Source of the DNA: Oscillatoria sp. CS-180
GTDB lineage: Bacteria > Cyanobacteriota > Cyanobacteriia > Phormidesmidales > Phormidesmidaceae
Assembly: GCF_028330965.1 (NCBI RefSeq)
Contig: NZ_JAQMUB010000032.1
Location: 62,001-126,000 of the forward strand
Length of the DNA stretch: 64,000 nucleotides
Direction: 5' to 3'
The translations under genes and the position numbers were made by a program. Every line of letters begins with the position of its first letter. Position 1 is the stretch's first letter. Below are positions 1 through 8,781 of this stretch, piece after piece. The notes beneath the pieces were generated by a model that did not search any database, was not told the DNA's origin, and saw nothing but the letters and a program-made list of their open reading frames with translations.

Positions 1-2
1 TT

Positions 3-77
3 AAAAATACCATTAACGCCATAGCTGAAATCGAAGCCTTTCTGGTTGAAAACAAAATTACAATCGCAATGAGCTGA
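3..77 (+). CDS. 3' end of an unidentified gene, cut by the window start
   Basis: An open frame enters from the left edge and stops at TGA 75-77. The visible 24 residues end ...VENKITIAMS and look like an ordinary soluble C-terminus. It is too short to assign, and it could be a fragment of a decayed gene, since the HNH gene 300 bp downstream is clearly broken. Confidence 0.3.
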   Translation, partial: KNTINAIAEIEAFLVENKITIAMS

Positions 78-96
78 ACGCTCATCCAACCGTGTC

Positions 97-405
97 TTGG
101 CTCGTGTCTTTGAAGAGAGATATAAATTTCTGAGGATATATTCTGAAGCCTACGGAAGCAGGAAAATGGTTGCAGTTCTCAACAAGCCCTCGTCCCTAGT
201 TCATGAAATCCAGCTTGAGAGAGTTGGAAGTTGGAAGTTGTTTAAGTTCAGTCAATCTCTTCAGTTGAAAATGGAAATGCTTCTAGAAAAGAAGAAAACT
301 GAGCAAATAACTCTGGACGAAGTTGCTGAATTGGATGCAATTGGAGAGCTAGATCGTATCTTTACTCACATTAATGCAATGCTTGCGGCTCAAGATGCCG
401 ATTAA
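97..405 (+). CDS. Small unknown protein upstream of HNH endonuclease remnant
   Basis: A 102-residue frame that can only start at TTG 97; an in-frame TGA lies at 70-72. I do not recognise the family. The C-terminal half is charged and helical, with a KKK patch followed by LDEVAELDAIGELDR and a run ending in HINAMLAAQ. Its stop overlaps the ATG of the HNH gene by 11 bp (395-405), the arrangement of a co-translated two-gene cassette. The absence of a normal ATG and of a clear Shine-Dalgarno site, with a broken partner next door, suggests the 5' part may also be damaged or missing. It may therefore be a truncated gene rather than an intact one. Confidence 0.45.
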   Translation: MARVFEERYKFLRIYSEAYGSRKMVAVLNKPSSLVHEIQLERVGSWKLFKFSQSLQLKMEMLLEKKKTEQITLDEVAELDAIGELDRIFTHINAMLAAQDAD

Positions 406-844
406 CGATGAACTCAAGCAGTCTATTCGGAGACGCGCTAACTACGTCTGTGAATATGGTCATTCTCCAGAACAGTTGAGCGCCAATCGGTTTACTGTTG
501 ATCACATTATTCCAAAGTCCATAGGGGTTCTGATACGCTCGATAATCTTGCGCTTGCTTGTCGGCGTTGCAATGAGAGGCGCTACAATTTTGTCGCAGGA
601 GTTGATCCAGATACTCAAGAAATTGTTCCTCTTTTTAATCCTCGTCAGCAGAAGTGAAAAGAGCATTTTTTGGCTAAGGCAAGGCATTGTGATTAAAGGT
701 ATTACGGCAATTGGTCGTGCAACCTGTGTACGACTTGATCTAAACGATGATCGTTGTCCGGAGAACGATTCTATTCAAGGAACAAGGCGATTTTGGGTAA
801 AGACTGGGTTACATCCACTAGCAGACGACCCATACCAGGATTAA
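395..844 (+). pseudogene. HNH endonuclease, frameshifted remnant
   Basis: The N-terminus starting MPINDELKQSIRRRANYVCE and the segment FTVDHIIPKSIG are typical of the small HNH endonucleases common in cyanobacteria. After the G-run at 524-527 the expected continuation (DTLDNLALACRRCNERRYNF...) is found in another frame, consistent with loss of one G. It runs to TGA 655-657, where the family has Trp in a WxEHFxW motif. The frame then shifts again near the T-run at 667-671 back to the first frame, which ends ...RRFWVKTGLHPLADDPYQD and TAA 844. One zinc-ligand Cys of the expected CEYCHS motif reads Gly (CEYGHS). Two frameshifts, one nonsense codon and a lost Cys make this a pseudogene. The relationship is inferred from motif recall and would be settled by alignment to intact homologues. 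Confidence 0.85.
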
Positions 845-862
845 GGTTTTCCCAATCTGGAG

Positions 863-2455
863 ATGACACTACGTACTACCGATCATGCTTGTGAACTGTC
901 CACTCATTCGTCCACGCAAGCTCAAAACGACTATGTAGAAAACTCTGAGCGCTGGCCTGATTTCAGCCACTTCGATGTCATTATCATTGGCTCTGGAATA
1001 GGTGGTCTGGTGACGGCGACCCAATTGGCTGCCAAAGGACTGCGGCCTCTTGTATTGGAGCGCTATTTAATTCCAGGGGGCAGTGCAGGTTACTTCGAGC
1101 GAGACGGTTATCGTTTTGATGTTGGCGCGTCGATGATTTTCGGTTTTGGGCAACGGGGAACCACCAACCTCCTAACGCGGGCATTGGCGGCGGTCGGCAA
1201 ACAGATAGAGACTGTTCCCGATCCGGTACAGGTTCACTATCGGTTGCCCAACGGACTCGACATTCGAGTGCACCGAGATTACGACGCCTTCCTGACCGAA
1301 CTGGGCGATCGCTTCCCCCATGAACGCCAAGGCATCCGCCGCTTCTACGATGCTTGCTGGCAAGTCTTCAACTGCCTAAACTCTATCGAACTGCTTTCTT
1401 TAGAAGAACCTCGCTACGTTACTCGGGTGTTTCTACAGAATCCGCTGGCCTGTCTGGGACTAGCGCGACGATTGCCCGCTAACGTGGGTGGGTTAGCACG
1501 ACGCTTTCTCAAAGACCCAGAACTACTGCACTTCATCGATATGGAATGCTACTGCTGGTCAGTGGTTCCTGCCGACAAGACGCCGATGATCAATGCGGGT
1601 ATGGTGTTCAGCGATCGCCACTATGGTGGTGTCAATTACCCTAAAGGCGGTGTCGGTCGGATTGCTCAAACACTGGCAGAGGGACTGGTGGAAGCGGGTG
1701 GCTACATTCAATATCGCTCCCGGGTCAAGCGCATTGTGACGCAAGCAGGACGGGCGATCGGTGTAGAACTGGCCACAGGAGAACGTTACACTGCTGACCG
1801 AATCGTCTCTAATGCAACTCGCTGGGATACCTTTGGCACGCTTTTAGAGCAGCCGTCCCTCCCCTCCGTAGAACGCCGCTGGCAGTCTCGCTACACCCAA
1901 GCCCCCAGCTTCCTGAGCTTGCATTTAGGCGTACGGGCTGATGTGATTCCCCCCAACACGGACTGCCACCAAATTCTGCTGGAGGATTGGGCCGACTTGG
2001 AAGCCCCCAGCGGCACGCTGTTTATGTCGATTCCGACGCTGCTGGACCCCAGCTTGGCTCCTTGCGATCGCCACATCATTCACGCCTTCACGCCTAGCTG
2101 GATGACAGACTGGCAAGGACTTTCAGCTAACGATTACGAACAGCAAAAGCAAGCGATGGCAAATCAAATCATCGAGCGATTGGAGCGTATTTTTCCTGGC
2201 GTGAAGGAGGCGATCGATCACTGCGAAATTGGCACCCCACGAACTCATCGCCGCTTTCTGGGGCGGGCAAACGGCACCTATGGTCCCATGCCTCGGCATA
2301 AGTTACTTGGATTGTTGGGAATGCCCTTCAATCGCACCCAAATTCCTGGACTTTATTGCGTTGGGGATAGCACCTTTCCTGGACAAGGGCTGAATGCTGT
2401 TGCGTTTTCAGGATTTGCCTGTGCCCATCGTATTGCTGTTGATCTAGGAGTTTAG
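863..2455 (+). CDS. crtH: Carotenoid isomerase CrtH (CRTISO-type)
   Basis: A 530-residue FAD-dependent carotenoid cis-trans isomerase, which converts poly-cis lycopene (prolycopene) to all-trans lycopene in the cyanobacterial/plant carotenoid route. The Rossmann motif GSGIGG lies at residues 43-48 within FDVIIIGSGIGGLVTATQLA, followed by LERYLIPGGSAGYF and the phytoene-desaturase-family segment DVGASMIFGFG. The C-terminal FAD region GLYCVGDSTFPGQGLNAVAF is intact. Length matches CrtH (about 500-520) plus a roughly 35-residue N-terminal extension; 863 is the only ATG before the FAD domain. It stands alone, 18 bp after the HNH remnant. It could in principle be another member of the phytoene-desaturase superfamily, but the overall pattern favours CrtH. 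Confidence 0.85.
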   Translation: MTLRTTDHACELSTHSSTQAQNDYVENSERWPDFSHFDVIIIGSGIGGLVTATQLAAKGLRPLVLERYLIPGGSAGYFERDGYRFDVGASMIFGFGQRGTTNLLTRALAAVGKQIETVPDPVQVHYRLPNGLDIRVHRDYDAFLTELGDRFPHERQGIRRFYDACWQVFNCLNSIELLSLEEPRYVTRVFLQNPLACLGLARRLPANVGGLARRFLKDPELLHFIDMECYCWSVVPADKTPMINAGMVFSDRHYGGVNYPKGGVGRIAQTLAEGLVEAGGYIQYRSRVKRIVTQAGRAIGVELATGERYTADRIVSNATRWDTFGTLLEQPSLPSVERRWQSRYTQAPSFLSLHLGVRADVIPPNTDCHQILLEDWADLEAPSGTLFMSIPTLLDPSLAPCDRHIIHAFTPSWMTDWQGLSANDYEQQKQAMANQIIERLERIFPGVKEAIDHCEIGTPRTHRRFLGRANGTYGPMPRHKLLGLLGMPFNRTQIPGLYCVGDSTFPGQGLNAVAFSGFACAHRIAVDLGV

Positions 2456-2686
2456 TCAAAGTCAAAAGGAATTGAATCCTTAGTAGCGAGCATTTAGCGT
2501 TTGCAGTTTTCTCAAGCTGAGTGCTACAGCTACAAGTGGACCCTCAAAACTCTCCATTCAAATTCTTTTCAGCAAGCTTTTCGACTTTAGAGCTACTGTA
2601 GAGTGGGAACGCCGTGCCTTCATCGATCAATTCTTAGATTCATCTATCGTCAAGCTGTTTGAGACGTCAACTCTACCGGAGAGCTT

Positions 2687-3148
2687 ATGAGGTTTGCGGC
2701 TCGGCTACTTACACCAACGATTATTGGCCTTCAATTACTATCGGTTCCCCCAGCCACTGCTGCTGGACCCTACACCGATCAGCTTGCGAATTGTTTGATT
2801 AGTTCCGTTACCGAAGACGATACAACTGCTTTAGTGCAGTGGATGTTTGCTTCCTTATCGCTCCACCCAGCCGTAGCGGAAATGGTACAGATCACAGATC
2901 AGGACCGAGCACAGCTCAACGCAACAGCCGCCAGTGTCTTTCAGACCCTCCTTGTTGAATCCTGTAGTTCACAGGCTAGAGAAGCGATCCGCAATGAAGG
3001 ATTATCATCATTGGAAACCAGTTTTGGACTTTTTGGAGGAACGATTGGAGGCGAAATAGCCTCGAACGCTCGCGTTCTACAAGGTTTATCCGAAATCGAA
3101 AACTATCTAGACATTGATCCTATCGTGGAAGCCTTAATGGAAGAATAG
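2687..3148 (+). CDS. Secreted protein of unknown function
   Basis: A 153-residue protein. A signal peptide is visible: positively charged start (MRFAAR), hydrophobic core and a likely cleavage after ATAA around residues 24-26. The mature part is mostly helical, with two Cys (in NCLISS and ESCSS) that may form a disulfide, and a Gly-rich stretch FGLFGGTIGGEIA. GGAGAG sits just upstream of the ATG. I do not recognise a domain. It is probably periplasmic. It lies alone between crtH and corA on the same strand, with 231 bp upstream. Confidence 0.6.
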   Translation: MRFAARLLTPTIIGLQLLSVPPATAAGPYTDQLANCLISSVTEDDTTALVQWMFASLSLHPAVAEMVQITDQDRAQLNATAASVFQTLLVESCSSQAREAIRNEGLSSLETSFGLFGGTIGGEIASNARVLQGLSEIENYLDIDPIVEALMEE

Positions 3149-3245
3149 CCTAATATTCTTACGGCCAAAGCGGATCGCTCTCAAGTTCAATAGGCATTTC
3201 GAAGGTGACCCTTTATTCTCAAGGCAAGGACAAAATGGCGGTGGC

Positions 3246-4463
3246 ATGGGTAGAAAGCACAAACAAGGGATAGCGAGACAGGTCAACAGCACACCTAGCC
3301 CAGGCAAAATCCAGTTTTCCACAATGAACCGTGACTCGGAAGCGGATGACTTTAGCTTGGTGGATTACAACTATAGTTTGCCGGGGAGTGCACCAGGAAC
3401 TCTCAATATTCCCGATGATGCTGAGCCGACGGAACTGGTTCTCATCAGCTATGACGCTAAGGAATCTGTTCGTAAAGAGCTAGAAACTCCAGAAGACTGT
3501 TTGCCGTATCTAAAAGAAGGTAGGGTGTGCTGGTTGGATGTTCGAGGTTTGGGAACAGAGGTAACCTTACGGAAAGTTGGCGGAATTTTCGATTTGCATC
3601 CCCTCGTTTTGGAAGATGTGGTGAATGTGCCTCAGCGCCCCAAGCTGGAGTTCTATGAAGATCATCTTTTGATGATTGTGCATATGGTGCGTCCTGCTAA
3701 AAAGGGGCACGGGTTTAGCCCGGAGCAAGTCGGGTTTGTTATGCGGCATCATGTGCTGCTGACGCTACAAGAAGAGAGTTTGTGGGACTGCTTTGAGCCA
3801 GTGCGCGATCGCCTCCAGCGTAACCTGGGTGTCCTGCGACAACGAGGTGCAGGCTATCTGGCCTACACTCTTTTAGACACTATTGTCGATGGTTATTTTC
3901 CCGTGTTGGAAGACTATGGGGAGTATATTGAAGTGCTAGAAGATGAAGTTGTCGCTCGACCCACGCGGAAGACATTAGAGAAAATTCACGATTTGCGACG
4001 AGAATTGTTGATGCTTCGCCGCTATGTTTGGCCTCAGCGGACCGTTGTCAATAGCTTGATTCGAGACGGCGGTGATTTCTTAACCCAAGAAAACCGGATT
4101 TATCTTCAAGATGTTTATGACCACATTATTCAGATCCTAGACATTCTAGAGACCTATCGCGAGGTGTCTTCTAGCTTGATGGATGTCTATCTGTCGTCCG
4201 TCAGCAATCGGATGAACGACGTTATGAAGCTTCTGACCATCATCTCAACTATTTTTATTCCTCTCACCTTCATTGCAGGAATTTATGGCATGAATTTTGA
4301 TCCTAGTGCTTCACCGTTCAATATGCCGGAACTCAATTGGTATTGGGGCTATCCGGTTTGTCTAGGTACGATGGGGGCAATTGCGATCGCGCTATTTATC
4401 TTCTTTTGGCAACAGGGATGGTTCGAAAATTTCTCAGCTCCCCCTTCTGAAAGCGATGGCTGA
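3246..4463 (+). CDS. corA: CorA-family magnesium/cobalt transporter
   Basis: An inner-membrane Mg2+/Co2+ channel of the CorA family. The long N-terminal cytoplasmic domain contains VLEDVVNVPQRPKLE, typical of CorA. The C-terminus has two membrane helices, with the signature YGMN at about residues 347-350 at the end of TM1 and the loop FDPSASPFNMPELNW before TM2. Total length is 405 from ATG 3246; an internal ATG at 3324 would give 379 residues and a more usual start. The first 26 residues are basic and low in similarity to the family, so 3324 may be the true start, although neither site has a strong Shine-Dalgarno. It is followed by a convergent Uma2-family gene 6 bp away. Confidence 0.9.
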   Translation: MGRKHKQGIARQVNSTPSPGKIQFSTMNRDSEADDFSLVDYNYSLPGSAPGTLNIPDDAEPTELVLISYDAKESVRKELETPEDCLPYLKEGRVCWLDVRGLGTEVTLRKVGGIFDLHPLVLEDVVNVPQRPKLEFYEDHLLMIVHMVRPAKKGHGFSPEQVGFVMRHHVLLTLQEESLWDCFEPVRDRLQRNLGVLRQRGAGYLAYTLLDTIVDGYFPVLEDYGEYIEVLEDEVVARPTRKTLEKIHDLRRELLMLRRYVWPQRTVVNSLIRDGGDFLTQENRIYLQDVYDHIIQILDILETYREVSSSLMDVYLSSVSNRMNDVMKLLTIISTIFIPLTFIAGIYGMNFDPSASPFNMPELNWYWGYPVCLGTMGAIAIALFIFFWQQGWFENFSAPPSESDG

Positions 4464-4469
4464 GGGGTC

Positions 4470-5264
4470 CTAAACAGTATCAGGATCGACCCCCAATTCC
4501 CGTAACCGCGCGGCTAAGCGATTGGCTTTTTCCTGTGCCTGCTCTGCCTGCTGTTGTGCTTGTTCTGCCTGCTGTTGTGCCTGTTCTGCCTGCTGTTGAA
4601 CTTCCTCTGTTTCCTGCTGGGCTATTTTTGCAGCTTCGGTCGGGGTCGGTACAAGTTCACCGTCGGGTGTGAAAAGTCGCAGTTTACTTTCACGGATTCC
4701 CAAATAGAGGTCTAGCTGCCGGCTCCATAATTGACCCGCATCGTTGGGTGCGATCGGCTGATATTCGCCTGCCATTAAGACAAATCCTGCGAACTCCAAA
4801 GTGTCTGGATCAATCCAAAAATATTCTGGCGTGCGAAAAGTATCCTGATAGATCTGCTTTTTGGTCGTGCGGTCTGCCTTGGCAGTGGAATCAGATAAGA
4901 CTTCAATAATGACGTTGGGATACTTGCCGTCCTCTTCCCAAACGACCCAGCTCTTACGGCTACGACGTTCGGTATCTAGCACCACAAAAAAGTCAGGTCC
5001 TCTAAAATCTTGATTCTTGATTTGCTTAGGGCTGAAGTAGATAGTTAGATTTCCTGTGGCAAAAAAATCGTTTCTGTCTTGCCAAAGCCACTCTAGGCTT
5101 GTGATTAGCAGCAACATTTGCCGCAAATGTAAATCTGTTTCCAAGGTTGGCTCGTCACTATACAAATCGCCAGGGGGCACCGCAATATCTGGAATTGCGG
5201 GGATTGTCTCAATATCTGAGGCTTCGGCGGAGGCAGTAGACGGAATGTCCTTTGCAGTTACCAT
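4470..5264 (-). CDS. Uma2-family (DUF820) PD-(D/E)XK-like protein with coiled-coil tail
   Basis: A 264-residue protein from ATG 5264; a longer frame reaches 5324, but its first 20 residues look non-homologous. The restriction-endonuclease-like core shows the family pattern RGPDFFVVLD, then PNVIIEVLSDST, then KKQIYQ (Asp, Glu and Lys positions expected for a PD-(D/E)XK fold), and EYFWIDPDTLEFAGF. The C-terminal 60 residues are an Ala/Glu/Gln coiled coil with three copies of QQQAEQA, ending LAARLRELGVDPDTV, a tail common in cyanobacterial Uma2 proteins. The biological role of these highly multiplied cyanobacterial proteins is unknown. It faces corA convergently and BASS divergently. Confidence 0.8.
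   Translation of the reverse strand: MVTAKDIPSTASAEASDIETIPAIPDIAVPPGDLYSDEPTLETDLHLRQMLLLITSLEWLWQDRNDFFATGNLTIYFSPKQIKNQDFRGPDFFVVLDTERRSRKSWVVWEEDGKYPNVIIEVLSDSTAKADRTTKKQIYQDTFRTPEYFWIDPDTLEFAGFVLMAGEYQPIAPNDAGQLWSRQLDLYLGIRESKLRLFTPDGELVPTPTEAAKIAQQETEEVQQQAEQAQQQAEQAQQQAEQAQEKANRLAARLRELGVDPDTV
4537..4599 (-). repeat. 3 x 21-bp in-frame tandem repeat in Uma2 tail
   Basis: Three consecutive 21-bp units encode the heptad QQQAEQA in the coiled-coil tail of the Uma2 gene. The units differ at only a few third-codon or first-codon positions, so unit number may vary between strains by slippage. Confidence 0.8.
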
Positions 5265-5436
5265 GACGAACGCATGTACGCATAAAAATAGTGAGTTTAT
5301 TCTAACGTATGGCTTACAGGGCACAGGATAAAAAACTCAACATCAGAATACCCATTAAGCGGTAGGTTTTTAAGGGACGTTACTGGTCCCAAGAACGGTC
5401 ATAAGGTGCTGTCGAAGTTAGGGAGTGCAGAGAGCA

Positions 5437-6315
5437 ATGGAATCAAGTTTTTTAACCACCGTCTTTCTACCCTTGGCCTTATTCATCATCATGTTGGGGA
5501 TGGGTTTGAGCCTTACACTGGCTGATTTCAAGCGCATCTTGGTTGAACCCAAGGCTGTTCTGCTGGGGCTAGTGGCCCAATTAGTTGTACTGCCAATAGT
5601 CGGCTTTTTGCTGGCAAGTCTTTTCCCGCTTTCACCCGAGTTAGCAGTTGGCGTGATGATTTTAGCTGCCTGTCCTGGTGGTCCGACTTCAAATCTGGTG
5701 ACCTATCTGGTGCAGGGAAACGTTGCTCTATCAATTACGCTTACTGCCATCAGCAGTTTGGTTACTGTCTTCACCATTCCTTTGATAGTTAACTTTGCCA
5801 TGCAAAGCTTTATGGGTGAAGCAGTTGCCTTACGACTACCATTCCTAACAACAGTCATCCAAATTGCCGTAATCACGCTCATTCCAGTGATGCTGGGCAT
5901 GGTGCTACATCATTACACACCGCGCTTTGCTGCCACAGTTGAGCAGTGGGTTAAGTGGCTGTCACTGTTCTTCTTAGCATTGATCATTGTGGGCTTGCTA
6001 GCTAAGGAACGTGCCAATGTTGCCAGCTTCTTTCTGCAAGTGGGCTGGGTTACCCTCACCTTGAATGTTGTCACGATGGCTTTGGGATTCGCGATCGCTG
6101 CTCTAACCAAATTGGACATCTCCAGTGCCAAATCCATCACCGTTGAAGTCGGTATTCAAAACGGCACCTTAGCGATCGCGATCGCCAGTGCCCCAACCTT
6201 TCTCAATATGCCAAGCATGGCGATTCCAGCCGCAATCTACAGTCTCATCATGTTTGCCACGAGCGCTGTCTTTGCAGGATTAGTCAGACGTCAGCAAACC
6301 ACAGTCAGAAGCTAA
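5437..6315 (+). CDS. Bile acid:sodium symporter (BASS) family transporter
   Basis: A 292-residue polytopic membrane protein with about nine or ten hydrophobic helices. Family signatures include MLGMGLSLTLADFKRIL near the N-terminus, AACPGGPTSNLVTYL around the first third (the sodium-site region) and EVGIQNGTLAIAIA near the C-terminus (the second discontinuous helix). BASS members import bile acids, pantoate, pyruvate or other organic anions with Na+. The substrate here cannot be told from sequence, and it does not look like the bicarbonate transporter BicA or SbtA. An ATG at 5437 with AGAGAG upstream is preferred over GTG 5425. Confidence 0.8.
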   Translation: MESSFLTTVFLPLALFIIMLGMGLSLTLADFKRILVEPKAVLLGLVAQLVVLPIVGFLLASLFPLSPELAVGVMILAACPGGPTSNLVTYLVQGNVALSITLTAISSLVTVFTIPLIVNFAMQSFMGEAVALRLPFLTTVIQIAVITLIPVMLGMVLHHYTPRFAATVEQWVKWLSLFFLALIIVGLLAKERANVASFFLQVGWVTLTLNVVTMALGFAIAALTKLDISSAKSITVEVGIQNGTLAIAIASAPTFLNMPSMAIPAAIYSLIMFATSAVFAGLVRRQQTTVRS

Positions 6316-6418
6316 ACATTAAGCTGCCGCTCCATATGGGATGTTGTATTGGACCTCCTTAGTTATCAGCATTTGGCTGAAGATAATTAGAGGTGCAGCA
6401 TCTGGAACTGTGGGATTT

Positions 6419-6480
6419 GATACGGCTTTAGCCAGCTGGCTTGCCGTCTTGTCCTAACGGAACTGACAACAGCTAGGCCT
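6419..6480 (-). repeat. Dispersed structured repeat, short copy (copy E)
   Basis: On the minus strand this reads AGTTCCGTTAGGACAAGACG followed by GCAAGCCAGCTGGCTAAAGC. The hairpin CCGTT-AGGACAA-GACGG matches the copies at 12932, 24046, 38919 and 44494. This copy lacks the second hairpin (the GCACCY...RGGTGC arms) and joins the left part directly to the right-end GGCTAAAGC motif. It lies in the gap between the BASS gene and the potassium-uptake pair. Confidence 0.6.
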
Positions 6481-6595
6481 ATATATCCTTTTGCTACTAA
6501 ATATCTACCTTTTTCGATATGCCGCTGAATAGGACGGTGCGATATGATTCGCCGTGCATTCTGCAGAATTTCTTGATCCACTTAAAAACAATGTC

Positions 6596-6991
6596 ATGTA
6601 TCTGATTGTGATAGGCGCAGAGGTCGAGGGTCGCCGATTTATCGAAATGGCTGTCGAGCAGGGGCACGAAATCACCTTGATAGAGAGCAGTGAGGAAAAG
6701 GCACGTCAAATCCTTAAAGAGAACGACATTCGTGTTTTGCATGGAGACATTGCCGACAACGATATCTTTAAAGAAGCTGAGGCAGCGCGAGCTGATGCGG
6801 TGGTGGCTTCCTCCTATGACGACTCTAAAAACTTGATGGCAATGGTGCTAGCTCAGGAGTATGACGTCCAAGCTCGCATCAGCCTTATCAATCAGAAATC
6901 ACACAGCAAGATGTTTGAAAAGCTGGGTGTCAAAGCACTCAGCGATCCGGCTGGAGTTGTTGCCAGTCGGTTGCTTGAATTCCTGCGCTGA
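6596..6991 (+). CDS. TrkA/KtrA-type NAD-binding regulator, RCK_N domain only
   Basis: A 131-residue RCK_N (TrkA-N) domain: YLIVIGAEVEGRRFIEMAVE, the acidic strand end LIESSEEKA, GDIADNDIFKEAEAARADAVVA and DDSKNLMAMVLAQ. It gates the TrkH channel encoded 49 bp downstream. There is no RCK_C (TrkA-C) domain, which most KtrA/TrkA proteins carry after this point. The glycine-rich loop reads GAEVEG instead of the usual GxGxxG, losing the middle Gly. The start at ATG 6596 places the first beta strand at residue 2; GTG 6554 would add 14 non-homologous residues. A potassium-uptake role is inferred from family and neighbour. Confidence 0.8.
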   Translation: MYLIVIGAEVEGRRFIEMAVEQGHEITLIESSEEKARQILKENDIRVLHGDIADNDIFKEAEAARADAVVASSYDDSKNLMAMVLAQEYDVQARISLINQKSHSKMFEKLGVKALSDPAGVVASRLLEFLR

Positions 6992-7040
6992 TAATGGGTT
7001 TAGACAGACTGGGTGGTGGCAAGCGGCTTTTAGGGGAAAC

Positions 7041-8543
7041 ATGGATATTCAGATTGGAGCGGTCAGTCGCGACATTAGCCGATTTTTGCTGATTCCAGTA
7101 GGCATGGCACTGGGGTCGCTACCTGTGTGTCTTCTTAGCCAAGAGTGGTTTGCTCTTGTCCCCTTTGTGATTACAGTTCTGAGCGGAGGGGCACTCAGTT
7201 TCCTACTGTATCGCCTTGGACACAAAAGCCACGATGCATCTTTACCGCAGGTCTTTATCAGTGTTGCCCTGGGCTGGGCCGTTGTCGCTATTTTCGGCGC
7301 TTTGCCTATTTGGCTCACAGCGTTATCCGTTGGTGCAGAAGCGACACCAACACTGGCTTATTTTCAAAATGGTTTGAATGCCTTGTTTGAAGGTTTTTCG
7401 GGCTTTACCAGCGCTGGGTTGACGATGGTAATTCAACCGAGCAGATTACCTGTCAGCCTTCAGTGGTGGCGATCGCTCATGCAATGGGTAGGGGGCGTCG
7501 GCGTGATTGTACTAGCGTTAGCTCTGATGGAACCGACTCAAAGCCAATACGTGCTTTATCAGGCTGAGGGACGGCAGACTCGCATTCGTCTAACTATCGG
7601 TCGCACGGTACGTCGAATTTGGATCATCTACACAGGCTATACCGTCGCCAGCGTTATCCTATTTCGCATCTTCGGCATGACTTGGTGGGAAGCCCTTAAC
7701 CACAGCATGACTGCCATTTCGACTGGCGGCTTTAGCGTTACTGATGGCAGCATGGGAGCCTACAGTTCTGCCATCAAAGTCACCATCATTCTGGTGATGA
7801 TTTTAGGTGCGATCTCGTTCAACATGCACAACCAGCTTCTCGTCAGGCGGCAGCTATTGGCCCTTTGGCGAGATCAGCAGCACTTTTTGCTAATCGTGCT
7901 GTTGATTGTGGGATCTATGCTGGTTGCGATCGAGCACTACCTGACAGTGGGTCAATTTGCTTGGGTAGATACTGTGTTTCAATGGGTCTCGGCGCTTACG
8001 ACCTGTGGATTTAGCAGTCAGTCCATTCAGTTTTGGAGTAGTGGCAACAAGATTTTACTCAGCATCGCTATGATTCTTGGGGGTGCTGCCGGATCTACTG
8101 TAGGCGGACTTAAGCTAGAGCGAGTTTTGGCCTTGTTTGAATCAGTTGTTTGGCGGCTTCGAAGAATCAGTTTGTCTCCCCGTCAGATGACGCTGCGACA
8201 CATCAATGGCCCACCGATGAAGCCAGAGCAGGCTAGTCGGCAGATCGAAGATGCGACTGCCCTCACACTACTCTGGATTGGATGCATTGTTATCAGCGTT
8301 CTGGTTCTGCTGCGGTTGGTTCCAACGGAGTACAGTTTGAGCGACGTTATTTTTGAATCAGCGTCGGCTTTGGGGGCTGCTGGATTGTCCGTTGGCATTA
8401 CTGGACCGACGCAACACTGGCTTGGCAAATGTGTGTTGATCTTTTTGATGTGGATGGGGCGTTTAGAAATTATTCCGGTGCTGGTCTTGCTGTACGCTCC
8501 TTGGGGCTACCTGCTTGACAGTCGGCGATCGTGGTTTGGATAG
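7041..8543 (+). CDS. TrkH/KtrB-family potassium transporter
   Basis: A 500-residue membrane channel subunit of the TrkH/KtrB superfamily. The four pore-loop regions are visible in order: FEGFSGFTSAGLTM, HSMTAISTGGFSVTDG, FQWVSALTTCGFSSQS and ESASALGAAGLSVGIT, each with the filter Gly. WVGGVGVIVLALALMEP and the C-terminal MWMGRLEIIPVLVLL are also characteristic. The start at ATG 7041 is preceded by AGGGGAAAC; upstream open frame to 6861 overlaps the regulator gene in another frame and is not real. It pairs with the RCK_N gene upstream as a K+ (or Na+-dependent K+) uptake system. Confidence 0.9.
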   Translation: MDIQIGAVSRDISRFLLIPVGMALGSLPVCLLSQEWFALVPFVITVLSGGALSFLLYRLGHKSHDASLPQVFISVALGWAVVAIFGALPIWLTALSVGAEATPTLAYFQNGLNALFEGFSGFTSAGLTMVIQPSRLPVSLQWWRSLMQWVGGVGVIVLALALMEPTQSQYVLYQAEGRQTRIRLTIGRTVRRIWIIYTGYTVASVILFRIFGMTWWEALNHSMTAISTGGFSVTDGSMGAYSSAIKVTIILVMILGAISFNMHNQLLVRRQLLALWRDQQHFLLIVLLIVGSMLVAIEHYLTVGQFAWVDTVFQWVSALTTCGFSSQSIQFWSSGNKILLSIAMILGGAAGSTVGGLKLERVLALFESVVWRLRRISLSPRQMTLRHINGPPMKPEQASRQIEDATALTLLWIGCIVISVLVLLRLVPTEYSLSDVIFESASALGAAGLSVGITGPTQHWLGKCVLIFLMWMGRLEIIPVLVLLYAPWGYLLDSRRSWFG

Positions 8544-8781
8544 TGCCCCAATAAGCTGAACCGTTATGTGAATTTCGATTCCATATCTAAGTTTTTGCTG
8601 CATGAAAGTGAAATTGCGGTTATTGTTATGCAGCATCAGTATCTTCGAGATTGAGAGAGGCGATCGCGTGGACCATCGAATGACAGGCAGAATCTCTTTG
8701 CCCACAACACGTCGCAACATGACCTAAGTCGCAAATTTGCTAAGCTTTTCCACAAGATAATTGCGTAGAGAAGGCACAGAC

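Noticed and set aside
6861-7040. Upstream extension of the TrkH frame
   Set aside because: It overlaps the RCK_N gene in another frame; AGGGGAAAC precedes the ATG at 7041, where homology-like sequence starts.
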